Assembly: GCF_030687895.1 (NCBI RefSeq)
Contig: NZ_CP117452.1
Location: 1,629,501-1,693,500, forward strand
Direction of reading: 5' to 3'
Source of the DNA: Pseudomonas sp. FP198
GTDB lineage: Bacteria > Pseudomonadota > Gammaproteobacteria > Pseudomonadales > Pseudomonadaceae
Length of the DNA: 64,000 nt
In this document: one piece after another, positions 28,475-37,135 of the stretch
How the letters are laid out: each line of letters opens with the position of its first letter
How positions within the stretch are numbered: the first letter of the stretch is position 1
Made by a program: the position numbers and the translations under genes
Notes under the pieces: generated by a model
What the model was told of the DNA's origin: nothing
Database searches by the model: none
Seen by the model: the letters and a program-made list of their open reading frames with translations, nothing else

Positions 28475-28487
28475 GGAGTCGTAGCCC

Positions 28488-30055
28488 ATGCGAATTTCCA
28501 CCAATCAGTTTTATGACACCTCGGCTGCGAACTATCAGAAGAACTTCGCAAAAGTCCTCAAGACCATGGAAGAGAGCTCAAGCCAGGTTCGCGTGAACAC
28601 CGCAGCCGATGATCCGGTGGGCGCTTCGCGTCTGCTGCAGTTGGGTACCCAGGCGGCGTTGCTCGACCAGTACGAAACCAACACTAAGACCATCAGGGCG
28701 ACCCTGGGCACTACTGAAGCGGTCATGGAGAGCATTGAGAACGTGCTGCAGCGCGCCAGGGAACTATCCGTGAGTGCCGGTAACGCCGGCTACACCGATG
28801 CTGACCGTCAAGCCACTGCCTCGGAGCTGGGACAGATCGAAGAGCAGTTGCTGAGCCTGATGAACTCCAAGGACGAAAACGGCAAGTACATCTTCGCCGG
28901 GTCCAAGGGCGACACCATCCCGTTCACCCGCAACGACGATGGCACCTACAGCTATAACGGTGATCAGGTCACCCTCGACCTGCCGATCGGCGATACCATG
29001 TCCATGGCCACCAACAGCACCGGCTGGGAAGTGTTCCAGCAAGCCGTCAATACCAGCCGCAGCCAGGTCACCATGACCGCGCCGGCAGTCAACGACGGTC
29101 GTGTCGTGCTGTCCGACGGCCAGGTGTCGTCCAGTGTCAGCTACAACAGCAAGTTTCGCAGCGGCGAGCCGTACACCGTGGAATTCGTCAGCGGCACGCA
29201 GCTGAAAATCACCGACTCGCTCGGTAATGACGTGACGGCGGAAGCCAGCCAGGGCGGCAGTTTCGACCCTGCCAGCAAGAGTGGTCAGGCAGTCCAGTTC
29301 CGTGGCGTGGAGCTGACCCTGAACATCAATCTGCAAACGGGTGACGACCCCGCCACGGTGTTGCCAGGGCGCACCTTCACGCTGGCTGCCAAGCCGGACA
29401 CCTTTGTTCCGACACGCAGCCCCGGCAACCCGACAGCGGTACAGATCACCGGCAGTGAGATCACCGACCCGGTGGCGTACCACGCCAGTTTCCCTACCGG
29501 TTCGGCAGTGCTGAAGTTCACCAGCGCTACCGATTTCGAACTTTATGCCGCGCCGCTGACCGCTGACAGCCGGCCGGTTTCCAGCGGCACCCTCGCCGGT
29601 AACGTGGCAACAGCTTCGGGCGTCAGCTTCACCCTGAACGGCGCGCCCGCCGCGGACGATCAGTTCAGCGTCGCAATCAACACCCACGAAACCCAGAATA
29701 TCCTGGACACCGTGAGCCAGTTGAAGAAGGTGTTGAACACCCCTACCAATGGTGACCCTCTCAAGGTACAGAAAACTTCAGGCTTCGTTGGCTTCCGGTA
29801 TCGGTAACCTGGCGAGCGGCACCGATCAACTCTCCAGTGCCCGGAGTTCGGTCGGCGGTCGGGGTCAGTCGCTGGATACCCAAAGCGGCACCAACCAGAG
29901 TCTGGTCCTGGCCAACCAGCCAGACCCAATCGTCGATTCGTGATTCCGACTCAGCCGAAGTATTGATCCGCCTGACGATGCAAAGCACCATGCTGCAAGC
30001 CTCGCAACTGGCCTTCAGCAAAATCGCCCAGCTGGGCCTGTTCAACAAGATCTGA
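28488..30055 (+). pseudogene. flgL: flgL (hook-filament junction protein, HAP3) broken by two +1 frameshifts, probably sequencing errors
   Basis: As written, the frame from ATG 28488 stops at 29807 (439 residues). Homologous sequence continues in the next frame (LQASLASGIGNLASGTDQLSS) and then in the third (SAEVLIRLTMQSTMLQASQL, ending in LFNKI at TGA 30053-55). The breaks are an extra A in AAAA at 29772-29775 and an extra C within 29916-29924. Deleting both yields one 521-residue FlgL with normal N- (RISTNQFYDTSAANYQKNF) and C-terminal flagellin-like helices. FlgL joins hook to filament; true loss would abolish the filament. AAGGAGTCGTAGCCC precedes the start. Confidence 0.93.
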
Positions 30056-30100
30056 GCCGGGATCGACCGAGCCGCCAACCGTCTTTTTTTAAGCGGTTTC

Positions 30101-30130
30101 GGGGCTCCGGCCTGAAAAGGTCGGGGCCCG
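30101..30130 (+). terminator. Stem-loop between flgL and the giant glycosyltransferase
   Basis: GGGGCTCCGGCC, loop TGAAAA, then GGTCGGGGCCC forms a GC-rich hairpin allowing G-U pairs, 46 bases after the flgL stop. No T-tract follows directly, so it may attenuate rather than end transcription. Confidence 0.35.
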
Positions 30131-30149
30131 CCGCTCGAGAGTTTTAACC

Positions 30150-33100
30150 GTGAATTCACTCCCACTCGTAAGCATCGTCATCCCCGCGTACAACCCTCGG
30201 TTCTTCGACCAGGCACTGCTCAGCGCCCTGGCGCAGACTTACGAAAATATTGAGATCATCGTTTGCGACGATTCGCCTGGCGATGAAATCCGCCATATCG
30301 TCACATCCTTCACAGAACCGGCCCATCCGATCCGTTATCTGAAAAACCCACAACGGCTGGGGCTTCAGGGCAACCTGTTGCGCTGTGTCGAAGAGGCGCA
30401 GGGCGAGTTCATCAAGGTGTTGTGCGATGACGACCGTCTGTTCGCGCCGAGCATTGCGATGCAGGCCCAGGCGTTGTTGGACCATGCTGACGTGAGCGTT
30501 GTGTTCGCGCTTCGATTGTTGTGTGACGCAGGTAACTTCATCCTGCCACCCCGCGTGGACAATTGCCGTTTCTCGCCAAATGACGCTTTGCTCAAGGGCG
30601 ACGACATGCTGGCGATTTTCGAGAGCACGCCAACCAATTTCATTGGCAATTTCAGTTCGGCCCTGATGCGTCGCGCCGATGTGCTGGAATTGTTGCCTGC
30701 GTTGATCCAGGACGGTGCCGGTTTTGTCGCGGTGCTCGATTTTGCCTTGTTTGTCTGCCTGATGCGTCGCGGCAATCTGATTGCCTTGAACACCGTGTTG
30801 AGTGTCGAACGCCTCTACCCGGAGCGTTTGAGCAAGACCCCGGAGATGCTCAAGGCCGCAAAAACAGAGTGGGAATGGCTGGCGCAGATGCTGGTTGCGC
30901 GCAGTGGTGAAGCGGCTCCGGCCTCGGGTTGGGTGCGCTGCATCGATTTGAATAAGATCACTGACCAGCCTCATGCGTGGCAGGAGCTCTGCGTAACCCG
31001 CGTATTGGGCAACCGCAATACCGTCGTCAATGGTCGAGTGGGCGCGCAAAGTGAGAGTTATGCGGACTTCTATCGCGAATGGCTGGCCGTGCGTCGGTTC
31101 AGTGAGGTGGAGCGACGCGTCATGCCCGCGCGGGTGGACAGTTGGCCGTTTCGGCCGAATATCGTGCCTTTGATCATCGACGCTCTCGGCGATGCGCCGT
31201 CACTTGCGGCGACGTTACGTAGCATCAAGGACCAGTTATATCCAGCACAGGCCGTGGTGGTGCTTTCCGATGCCCATTGCGAAGTGGACGGGCGAGTGCT
31301 GCAACTGCCTTATCAGGCCGATTGGCCGAGCCAGTTCAATGCCATCGTTCCACAGCTGGAAGGTGCGCACTGGTTCTACGTGCTGCGAGCGGGCGACGTG
31401 CTGCGCGAGTCGGCGTTGCTGATCCTGGCCGAGCGCGTCGCCGGGAAACAGGGCATCCTTTGCGTCTACAGTGATGAAGGCGCGTTGGTGGACGGCGAGT
31501 CCTTCGAACCGGTGTTCAAGCCGGATTTCAACCTGGACCTGATGCGCGCCTATCCCTATGTGGGTCGGACCCTGGCTTTCGAGCGTGAACGATTCATGGC
31601 CCTTGGTGGTTTTGAACCGGATCACGGTGAACTGGCGCCCCATGATCTGCTCTGGCGCCTGGTGGAAGAGGCTGGCCCTCAGACCATAGAACACATCGCG
31701 GAAATCCAGGTCGAGTCGGTCCTGAGCTTCGCCCAATGGTTATCGCTGCCCGAGGTCATCGAGGGCAATGCCCGATTGGTGGGCGCGCACCTGGACCGTA
31801 TCGGCATCGATCATGAGATCTCGCCGGATACGTTGCCGTTGCTCAATCGCATCAACTATCGACACGGTGGACGGCCACTGGTTTCGATCATCCTGCGTAC
31901 CGGTGACTCGCTTGCAGCGTTGCAGCGTTGCGCCGAGAGCCTGATCGAACGCACGGCCTACACCCATTATGAAATCCTGATCGTGGACAGCGGCGTCCGG
32001 GACCCGGCCATGCTTGATTGGCTCGAGAACATGTCGCAGCTGGGCGCAAGCATGTTGCGGGTGCTGCGTCATGTCGGTGAGGGAAATGATGCAGCGGTGC
32101 GTAATTTCGCCGCTACTCAGGCCCGGGGCGAGTACCTGCTATTGCTGAGTCCGCACCTGGTTGTTTACGAAAATGACTGGCTGGACGAGATGGTCAATCA
32201 TGCCCAGCGTCCTGAGGTGGCGGTGGTCGGTGCGAGGATTCTCAGTCCTCAAGGCACGATTGTTGCCGGGGGGCAGATTCTCGGGTTGGCTGGGCCTGTG
32301 GGCACGCCGTTCTACGGGGAGCCAGCGGCTTCGCGCGGCTACATGCAACGTTTGCATACGACCCAGAACTGGAGCTCAGTCAGCAGTGACTGTCTGATGG
32401 TGCGCAAGCAGGTTTTCGATGAACTTGGCTGCCTGGACGATGCGTCTTTCACCTTCGGCCTCAGCGATGTCGACCTGTGCCTGCGCGCAGGCAAAAACGG
32501 CTATCTGGTGGTCTGGACGCCTTACGCCACGGTCATGAAAAATGACCCGCAATCGACCGCAGCCCAGCCAGAAGAAAACACGTTGGTAGAACGCGAGCGC
32601 GAAGTCTTCTTTCGCAAATGGCTGCCGCAGATCGCCCGGGATCCGGGCTACAACCCTGCGATGAGCCTCGGGGCGTCCAGCTTCAGCCTGGAACCTTCGT
32701 TGCGCAACAATTGGAACCCGTTCTGCACCCGCGCCCTGCCATTGATACTTGGCTTGCCGGTCAACGCCACCGCAGTCGGTCATTATCGTGTTACGGCCCC
32801 GTTGGCCGAATTGGAGGCCGCGGGGCGGGTAATCGCCCGGGTCGCCTACGAGTCGCCTTCCACCGTTGATATCGAGCGTCTGTCGCCGGACACGATCGTA
32901 TTGCAGGGGCGCTACAGCGAAGGGGCCGCCGGCGATATTCTCAGAATGAAGAAATATTCCGGTGCGTTGCGGATTTTCGAACTCGACGATTATGTCGTCC
33001 AGGCGCCCAAGAAAAACACGCATGCGCGCAACAAGCCGGCCAATATCGAACAGATGCTGCGCGAAGGAATAGGATTGTGTGATCGCGTGGTGGTGACGAC

Positions 33101-33722
33101 ACCTTCGCTCGCGGATGCCTTGTCCAGTATGCACAATGAAATCCGCATCGTACCCAATATGCTGCCGCCCGAGCCGTGGGCGAAGCTGACCAGCCGGCGT
33201 GGCGCCTCCTCCAAGCCTCGGGTGGGCTGGGGGGGAGGGACCAGCCATAGTGGCGACCTGGAAATCATTGCAGACGTGGTTCGCGAGCTGGCAAATGAAG
33301 TGGAGTGGGTATTCTTCGGCATGTGCCCGGATGTGCTGCGGCCATACATCCATGAGTTCCACGGCTCGGTCGCCCTGAGTACCTATCCATTCAAGCTGGC
33401 CAGCTTGAACCTCGACCTGGCCCTGGCCCCGCTGGAGTTCCATATCTTCAACGACTGCAAGAGCAATCTGCGCTTGCTGGAATACGGAGCGTGTGGCTAT
33501 CCGGTCATCTGCACCGACACCAAGGCCTACGACGGTTTTCTGCCTTGCACCAAAGTGCGCAGCAACAGCACCGAGGAATGGATCGCGGCAATCCGCATGC
33601 ATCTGGCCGACCCGGAAGCCAGTTACCGCATGGGTGACGAACTGCGCGAAGCGGTATTGCGCGACTACATGCTCAGCGGCAAAAACCTGCAGCATTGGTT
33701 GTGGGGGTGGTTGCCGGATTGA
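30150..33722 (+). CDS. Three-domain giant glycosyltransferase, FgtA/Fgt1-like (flagellin glycosylation)
   Basis: 1190 residues, apparently cytosolic. Domain 1 (about 1-230) is a GT-A family 2 transferase (VSIVIPAYNPRFFDQAL, CDDSPGDE, acidic metal motif CDDDR at 92-96). Domain 2 (about 330-880) is a second GT2-type module with its own conserved block (HYEILIVDSG, GEYLLLLSPHLVV, FGLSDVDLCLRAGKNGY). Domain 3 (about 880-1190) resembles GT-B family 4 enzymes (VGWGGGTSHSGDLEII, EYGACGYPVICTDT). Proteins of this size and layout between flgL and fliC (PA1091/FgtA, P. syringae Fgt1/Fgt2) transfer deoxyhexoses to flagellin. Start is the GTG at 30150. Sugar specificity cannot be read from sequence; the CDP-sugar and Pse genes downstream suggest donors. 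Confidence 0.85.
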   Translation: MNSLPLVSIVIPAYNPRFFDQALLSALAQTYENIEIIVCDDSPGDEIRHIVTSFTEPAHPIRYLKNPQRLGLQGNLLRCVEEAQGEFIKVLCDDDRLFAPSIAMQAQALLDHADVSVVFALRLLCDAGNFILPPRVDNCRFSPNDALLKGDDMLAIFESTPTNFIGNFSSALMRRADVLELLPALIQDGAGFVAVLDFALFVCLMRRGNLIALNTVLSVERLYPERLSKTPEMLKAAKTEWEWLAQMLVARSGEAAPASGWVRCIDLNKITDQPHAWQELCVTRVLGNRNTVVNGRVGAQSESYADFYREWLAVRRFSEVERRVMPARVDSWPFRPNIVPLIIDALGDAPSLAATLRSIKDQLYPAQAVVVLSDAHCEVDGRVLQLPYQADWPSQFNAIVPQLEGAHWFYVLRAGDVLRESALLILAERVAGKQGILCVYSDEGALVDGESFEPVFKPDFNLDLMRAYPYVGRTLAFERERFMALGGFEPDHGELAPHDLLWRLVEEAGPQTIEHIAEIQVESVLSFAQWLSLPEVIEGNARLVGAHLDRIGIDHEISPDTLPLLNRINYRHGGRPLVSIILRTGDSLAALQRCAESLIERTAYTHYEILIVDSGVRDPAMLDWLENMSQLGASMLRVLRHVGEGNDAAVRNFAATQARGEYLLLLSPHLVVYENDWLDEMVNHAQRPEVAVVGARILSPQGTIVAGGQILGLAGPVGTPFYGEPAASRGYMQRLHTTQNWSSVSSDCLMVRKQVFDELGCLDDASFTFGLSDVDLCLRAGKNGYLVVWTPYATVMKNDPQSTAAQPEENTLVEREREVFFRKWLPQIARDPGYNPAMSLGASSFSLEPSLRNNWNPFCTRALPLILGLPVNATAVGHYRVTAPLAELEAAGRVIARVAYESPSTVDIERLSPDTIVLQGRYSEGAAGDILRMKKYSGALRIFELDDYVVQAPKKNTHARNKPANIEQMLREGIGLCDRVVVTTPSLADALSSMHNEIRIVPNMLPPEPWAKLTSRRGASSKPRVGWGGGTSHSGDLEIIADVVRELANEVEWVFFGMCPDVLRPYIHEFHGSVALSTYPFKLASLNLDLALAPLEFHIFNDCKSNLRLLEYGACGYPVICTDTKAYDGFLPCTKVRSNSTEEWIAAIRMHLADPEASYRMGDELREAVLRDYMLSGKNLQHWLWGWLPD

Positions 33723-33869
33723 CTCGGGCAAAAGGCGACTTCAGTAGCCTTTGTGTTCTTACCTGAATTGCCAAACTTATAGGCTGGTAAACGCTTTTTT
33801 TGATCACAAGTGGCGCTGAACTGTCGCTTGGACGGCACCCGCTTTCTAAACGGAGCAAGGAAGAGGCAA

Positions 33870-36800
33870 ATGACAGTGATTAATGGAACAAGCAGCGTAG
33901 ATACGCTGGCCGGAACCAGCGGCGATGATGAAATTTATGGTTTAGGTTCGAATGATGTTCTCTTGAGCAGTGCTGGGGCGGACAAACTGGATGGGGGGAC
34001 AGGAGTCGATACGGCGGATTATTCAGCGTCGACGGCTGCTATTAACATCGATATTCGCAACGGTGTGGGTAGGGCTGGCATCGGTGGCGACGCAGAAGGC
34101 GACACGTTATCGGCGGTGGAAAAGGTCATCGGGACGGCTTTCGATGACACTTTCACCAGCGCGATTGGTAACGTGACCTTTGAAGGCGGCTCCGGTAACG
34201 ATATCTACAACGTGGCTACAACCGGTGTGAAGATCATCGAACAGGACAACGGCGGTTTCGACGAACTGCGCACCAGCGCCGCAACGACCACCATGGACGT
34301 GTTCGTCGAAAAAATGGTGTACACGGGCACGGGCTCTTTTACCGGTTACGGCAACACCGGTGACAACATCATTATTGGCGGTGCAGGCAACGACGTTTTG
34401 TTTGGTGGTGACGGCGCTGATCAGTTCTTCGGCGGTGCGGGGCTTGATGTGGTCGGTTATATCGACAGTAAAGTGGCCGTGAACATCAATCTCAAGACTG
34501 GTGTCCATTCTGGTATCGCAGCAGGCGATACTTTCACCGACATTGAAGTCATTCGTGGCACAGGCGCTGCTGATACCGTGGTGGCTGATGACCGGGCCAT
34601 CGGTTTTGATGGTGGGGCAGGTGTCGACACCATGGATTATTCTGCTTCTTCTGCCGCCATTGACATAGACATCCGCAACGGTGTGGGTAGGGCTGGCATC
34701 GGTGGCGACGCAGAAGGCGACACGTTATCGGCGGTGGAAAAGGTCATCGGGACGGCTTTCGATGACACTTTCACCAGCGCGATTGGTAACGTGACCTTTG
34801 AAGGCGGCTCCGGTAACGATATCTACAACGTGGCTACAACCGGTGTGAAGATCATCGAACAGGACAACGGCGGTTTCGACGAACTGCGCACCAGCGCCGC
34901 AACGACCACCATGGACGTGTTCGTCGAAAAAATGGTGTACACGGGCACGGGCTCTTTTACCGGTTACGGCAACACCGGTGACAACATCATTATTGGCGGT
35001 GCAGGCAACGACGTTTTGTTTGGTGGTGACGGCGCTGATCAGTTCTTCGGCGGTGCGGGGCTTGATGTGGTCGGTTATATCGACAGTAAAGTGGCCGTGA
35101 ACATCAATCTCAAGACTGGTGTCCATTCTGGTATCGCAGCAGGCGATACTTTCACCGACATTGAAGTCATTCGTGGCACAGGCGCTGCTGATACCGTGGT
35201 GGCTGATGACCGGGCCATCGGTTTTGATGGTGGGGCAGGTGTCGACACCATGGATTATTCTGCTTCTTCTGCCGCCATTGACATAGACATCCGCAACGGT
35301 GTGGGTAGGGCTGGCATCGGTGGCGACGCAGAAGGCGACACGTTATCGGCGGTGGAAAAGGTCATCGGGACGGCTTTCGATGACACTTTCACCAGCGCGA
35401 TTGGTAACGTGACCTTTGAAGGCGGCTCCGGTAACGATATCTACAACGTGGCTACAACCGGTGTGAAGATCATCGAACAGGACAACGGCGGTTTCGACGA
35501 ACTGCGCACCAGCGCCGCAACGACCACCATGGACGTGTTCGTCGAAAAAATGGTGTACACGGGCACGGGCTCTTTTACCGGTTACGGCAACGCCGGTGAC
35601 AACATCATTATTGGCGGTGCAGGCAACGACGTTTTGTTTGGTGGTGACGGCGCTGATCAGTTCTTTGGCGGTGCGGGGCTTGATGTGGTCGGTTATATCG
35701 ACAGTAAAGTGGCCGTGAACATCAATCTCAAGACTGGTGTCCATTCTGGTATCGCAGCAGGCGATACTTTCACCGACATTGAAGTTATTCGTGGCACAGG
35801 TGCTGCCGACACCTTCATCGGCGGGTCACAAGCGATGGGACTCGATGGAGCGCTGGGTACAGACTTGGCCAGCTATGAACAATCCACGAGCGCGGTGACC
35901 ATCGACCTGACAACGAATGTGAACGCAGGTGATGCTGCGGGTGATACGTTTACCGCGATCGAGATATATCAGGGCTCTAGCTTCAATGACACGCTGTTGG
36001 GTTCTGCTAAAGCCGACATTTTTATCGGCGGTGCGGGCGCCGATGTCATTGATGGACGAGGGGGAGTGGACCAGGCTTGGTATATCAACAGTGCTGCTGC
36101 TGTGGAGATCAATCTCCAGACGGGTATTCACCAAGGAGGCGACGCCCAAGGCGATGTGCTGACTAACATTGAACGGATCATGGGCAGCCAGTTTAATGAC
36201 TCGATGACAGGAGACAGCCTGGCTAACTGGATGGAGGGTGGGTTGGGCAGTGACACCATTTATGGTGGCGATGGTGCCGATTACATTTATGGTGGTTTGT
36301 ACACGGCTACAGGCCCGATGCTTCCTGGTGGCGCTACTAACGTTGCTCAGGCCGATCAGCTTTATGGTGGCCTCGGCGATGATGCGATCACAACGGCCAC
36401 GCTGGATACCGGAACGATGGCTTATGGCGAGGCAGGCAACGACGGTATTGCGGTATACAGCGGAACTGCTGATGGTGGGGCCGGCAACGACATTCTGTTG
36501 GGCAGAGGGGATGGTTTCCGTTTGTTGGGCGGAGCAGGCGATGACACTTTGACTGTCGCCGAAGGTGGTCAGGGGTTCGTCAATGGCGGCCAGGATGACG
36601 ATACTTACGTCATTGATACTTACGGCCAGGTCACGATCAAGGATGACGGCACAGGAGGATTTGACCGGGTGATGCTGAACGGCATGGCGTCGATGGACAC
36701 GATAACGACCGTGCGAAGTGGCAATGATGCCTATATCTTCAATACCTCCAGCTACCATTCTGGCCAGCCTCTTTCGGACATGGGCGTGAAGCTGCAGGAT

Positions 36801-36872
36801 TGGTACGCGGGCTTCAACACCATCGAACAGTTCCATACGTCCAATGGAGATGTCTTTACGATCCCCGCATAA
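33870..36872 (+). CDS. Secreted RTX-type repeat protein inside the glycosylation island
   Basis: About 1000 residues, no Sec signal. It starts TVINGTSSVDTLAGTSGDDEIYG, a beta-roll-like opening. Three almost identical 206-residue units follow, each with RTX motifs (GGAGNDVLFGGDGADQFFGGAGLDVV) and a DIRNGVGRAGIGGDAEGD block. Further degenerate RTX repeats end in a tail (VKLQDWYAGFNTIEQFHTSNGDVFTI) like the haemolysin-type related C-terminal domain. No enzymatic domain was recognised. The ABC exporter and membrane-fusion protein directly downstream are its likely secretion route. The ATG at 33870 has AAGGAAGAGG in front; a GTG 60 bases upstream is less likely. Base composition looks lower in GC than the neighbours. 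Confidence 0.82.
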   Translation: MTVINGTSSVDTLAGTSGDDEIYGLGSNDVLLSSAGADKLDGGTGVDTADYSASTAAINIDIRNGVGRAGIGGDAEGDTLSAVEKVIGTAFDDTFTSAIGNVTFEGGSGNDIYNVATTGVKIIEQDNGGFDELRTSAATTTMDVFVEKMVYTGTGSFTGYGNTGDNIIIGGAGNDVLFGGDGADQFFGGAGLDVVGYIDSKVAVNINLKTGVHSGIAAGDTFTDIEVIRGTGAADTVVADDRAIGFDGGAGVDTMDYSASSAAIDIDIRNGVGRAGIGGDAEGDTLSAVEKVIGTAFDDTFTSAIGNVTFEGGSGNDIYNVATTGVKIIEQDNGGFDELRTSAATTTMDVFVEKMVYTGTGSFTGYGNTGDNIIIGGAGNDVLFGGDGADQFFGGAGLDVVGYIDSKVAVNINLKTGVHSGIAAGDTFTDIEVIRGTGAADTVVADDRAIGFDGGAGVDTMDYSASSAAIDIDIRNGVGRAGIGGDAEGDTLSAVEKVIGTAFDDTFTSAIGNVTFEGGSGNDIYNVATTGVKIIEQDNGGFDELRTSAATTTMDVFVEKMVYTGTGSFTGYGNAGDNIIIGGAGNDVLFGGDGADQFFGGAGLDVVGYIDSKVAVNINLKTGVHSGIAAGDTFTDIEVIRGTGAADTFIGGSQAMGLDGALGTDLASYEQSTSAVTIDLTTNVNAGDAAGDTFTAIEIYQGSSFNDTLLGSAKADIFIGGAGADVIDGRGGVDQAWYINSAAAVEINLQTGIHQGGDAQGDVLTNIERIMGSQFNDSMTGDSLANWMEGGLGSDTIYGGDGADYIYGGLYTATGPMLPGGATNVAQADQLYGGLGDDAITTATLDTGTMAYGEAGNDGIAVYSGTADGGAGNDILLGRGDGFRLLGGAGDDTLTVAEGGQGFVNGGQDDDTYVIDTYGQVTIKDDGTGGFDRVMLNGMASMDTITTVRSGNDAYIFNTSSYHSGQPLSDMGVKLQDWYAGFNTIEQFHTSNGDVFTIPA
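34056..35797 (+). repeat. 618-bp tandem repeat, about 2.8 copies, inside the RTX gene
   Basis: Unit 1 (34056-34673) and unit 2 (34674-35291) read as identical. Unit 3 (from 35292) carries only a few single-base changes (for example AACGCCGG for AACACCGG near 35590, and TTCTTTGG for TTCTTCGG) before it diverges after about 35797. 618 is divisible by 3, so each unit encodes 206 residues in frame. Confidence 0.95.
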
Positions 36873-36920
36873 CAGCGCCCCCTTGTCCGGGGAGTTCGAT
36901 CAAAAGCAGGCTACAGGAAC

Positions 36921-36955
36921 GCCTCTGTGTCTTATTGAACCAGAGGCTTTTATTT
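36921..36955 (+). terminator. Rho-independent terminator after the RTX gene
   Basis: GCCTCTG at 36921-36927 pairs with CAGAGGC at 36941-36947, followed by TTTTATTTAT. It lies 49 bases after the RTX stop, in the 263-base gap before the exporter genes, so RTX may be expressed more strongly than its exporter. Confidence 0.7.
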
Positions 36956-37135
36956 ATCCACAGGATGGGCGCAATCTTACGCAGGCGAGTCCTGCCGTAG
37001 GCGGACTGTCTGGTGCGGAACTTGCAGTCCAGCGCAAGGCGCTCGAAGAGCGTCAAGTTTCCTTACGACCTCTGTCATCGAGTCAGTATTGACTGGTGAC
37101 ATGGATGTCATGAAAAACCAAGGGATGGATAACAG

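Noticed and set aside
23130..28504. Very long open frames on the minus strand opposite flgG-flgK (up to 680 codons)
   Set aside because: They are by-products of high GC and codon bias on the real strand, with Leu/Arg/Gly/His-rich content and no family features.
34107..35744. Three identical 133-codon minus-strand frames spaced 618 bases
   Set aside because: They are antisense images of the RTX tandem repeat rather than genes; useful only as a sign of the repeat.
36844..37092. 82-residue open frame overlapping the end of the RTX gene and the gap before the exporter
   Set aside because: It begins inside the RTX gene in another frame, has no ribosome site and contains the terminator hairpin at 36921-36955.
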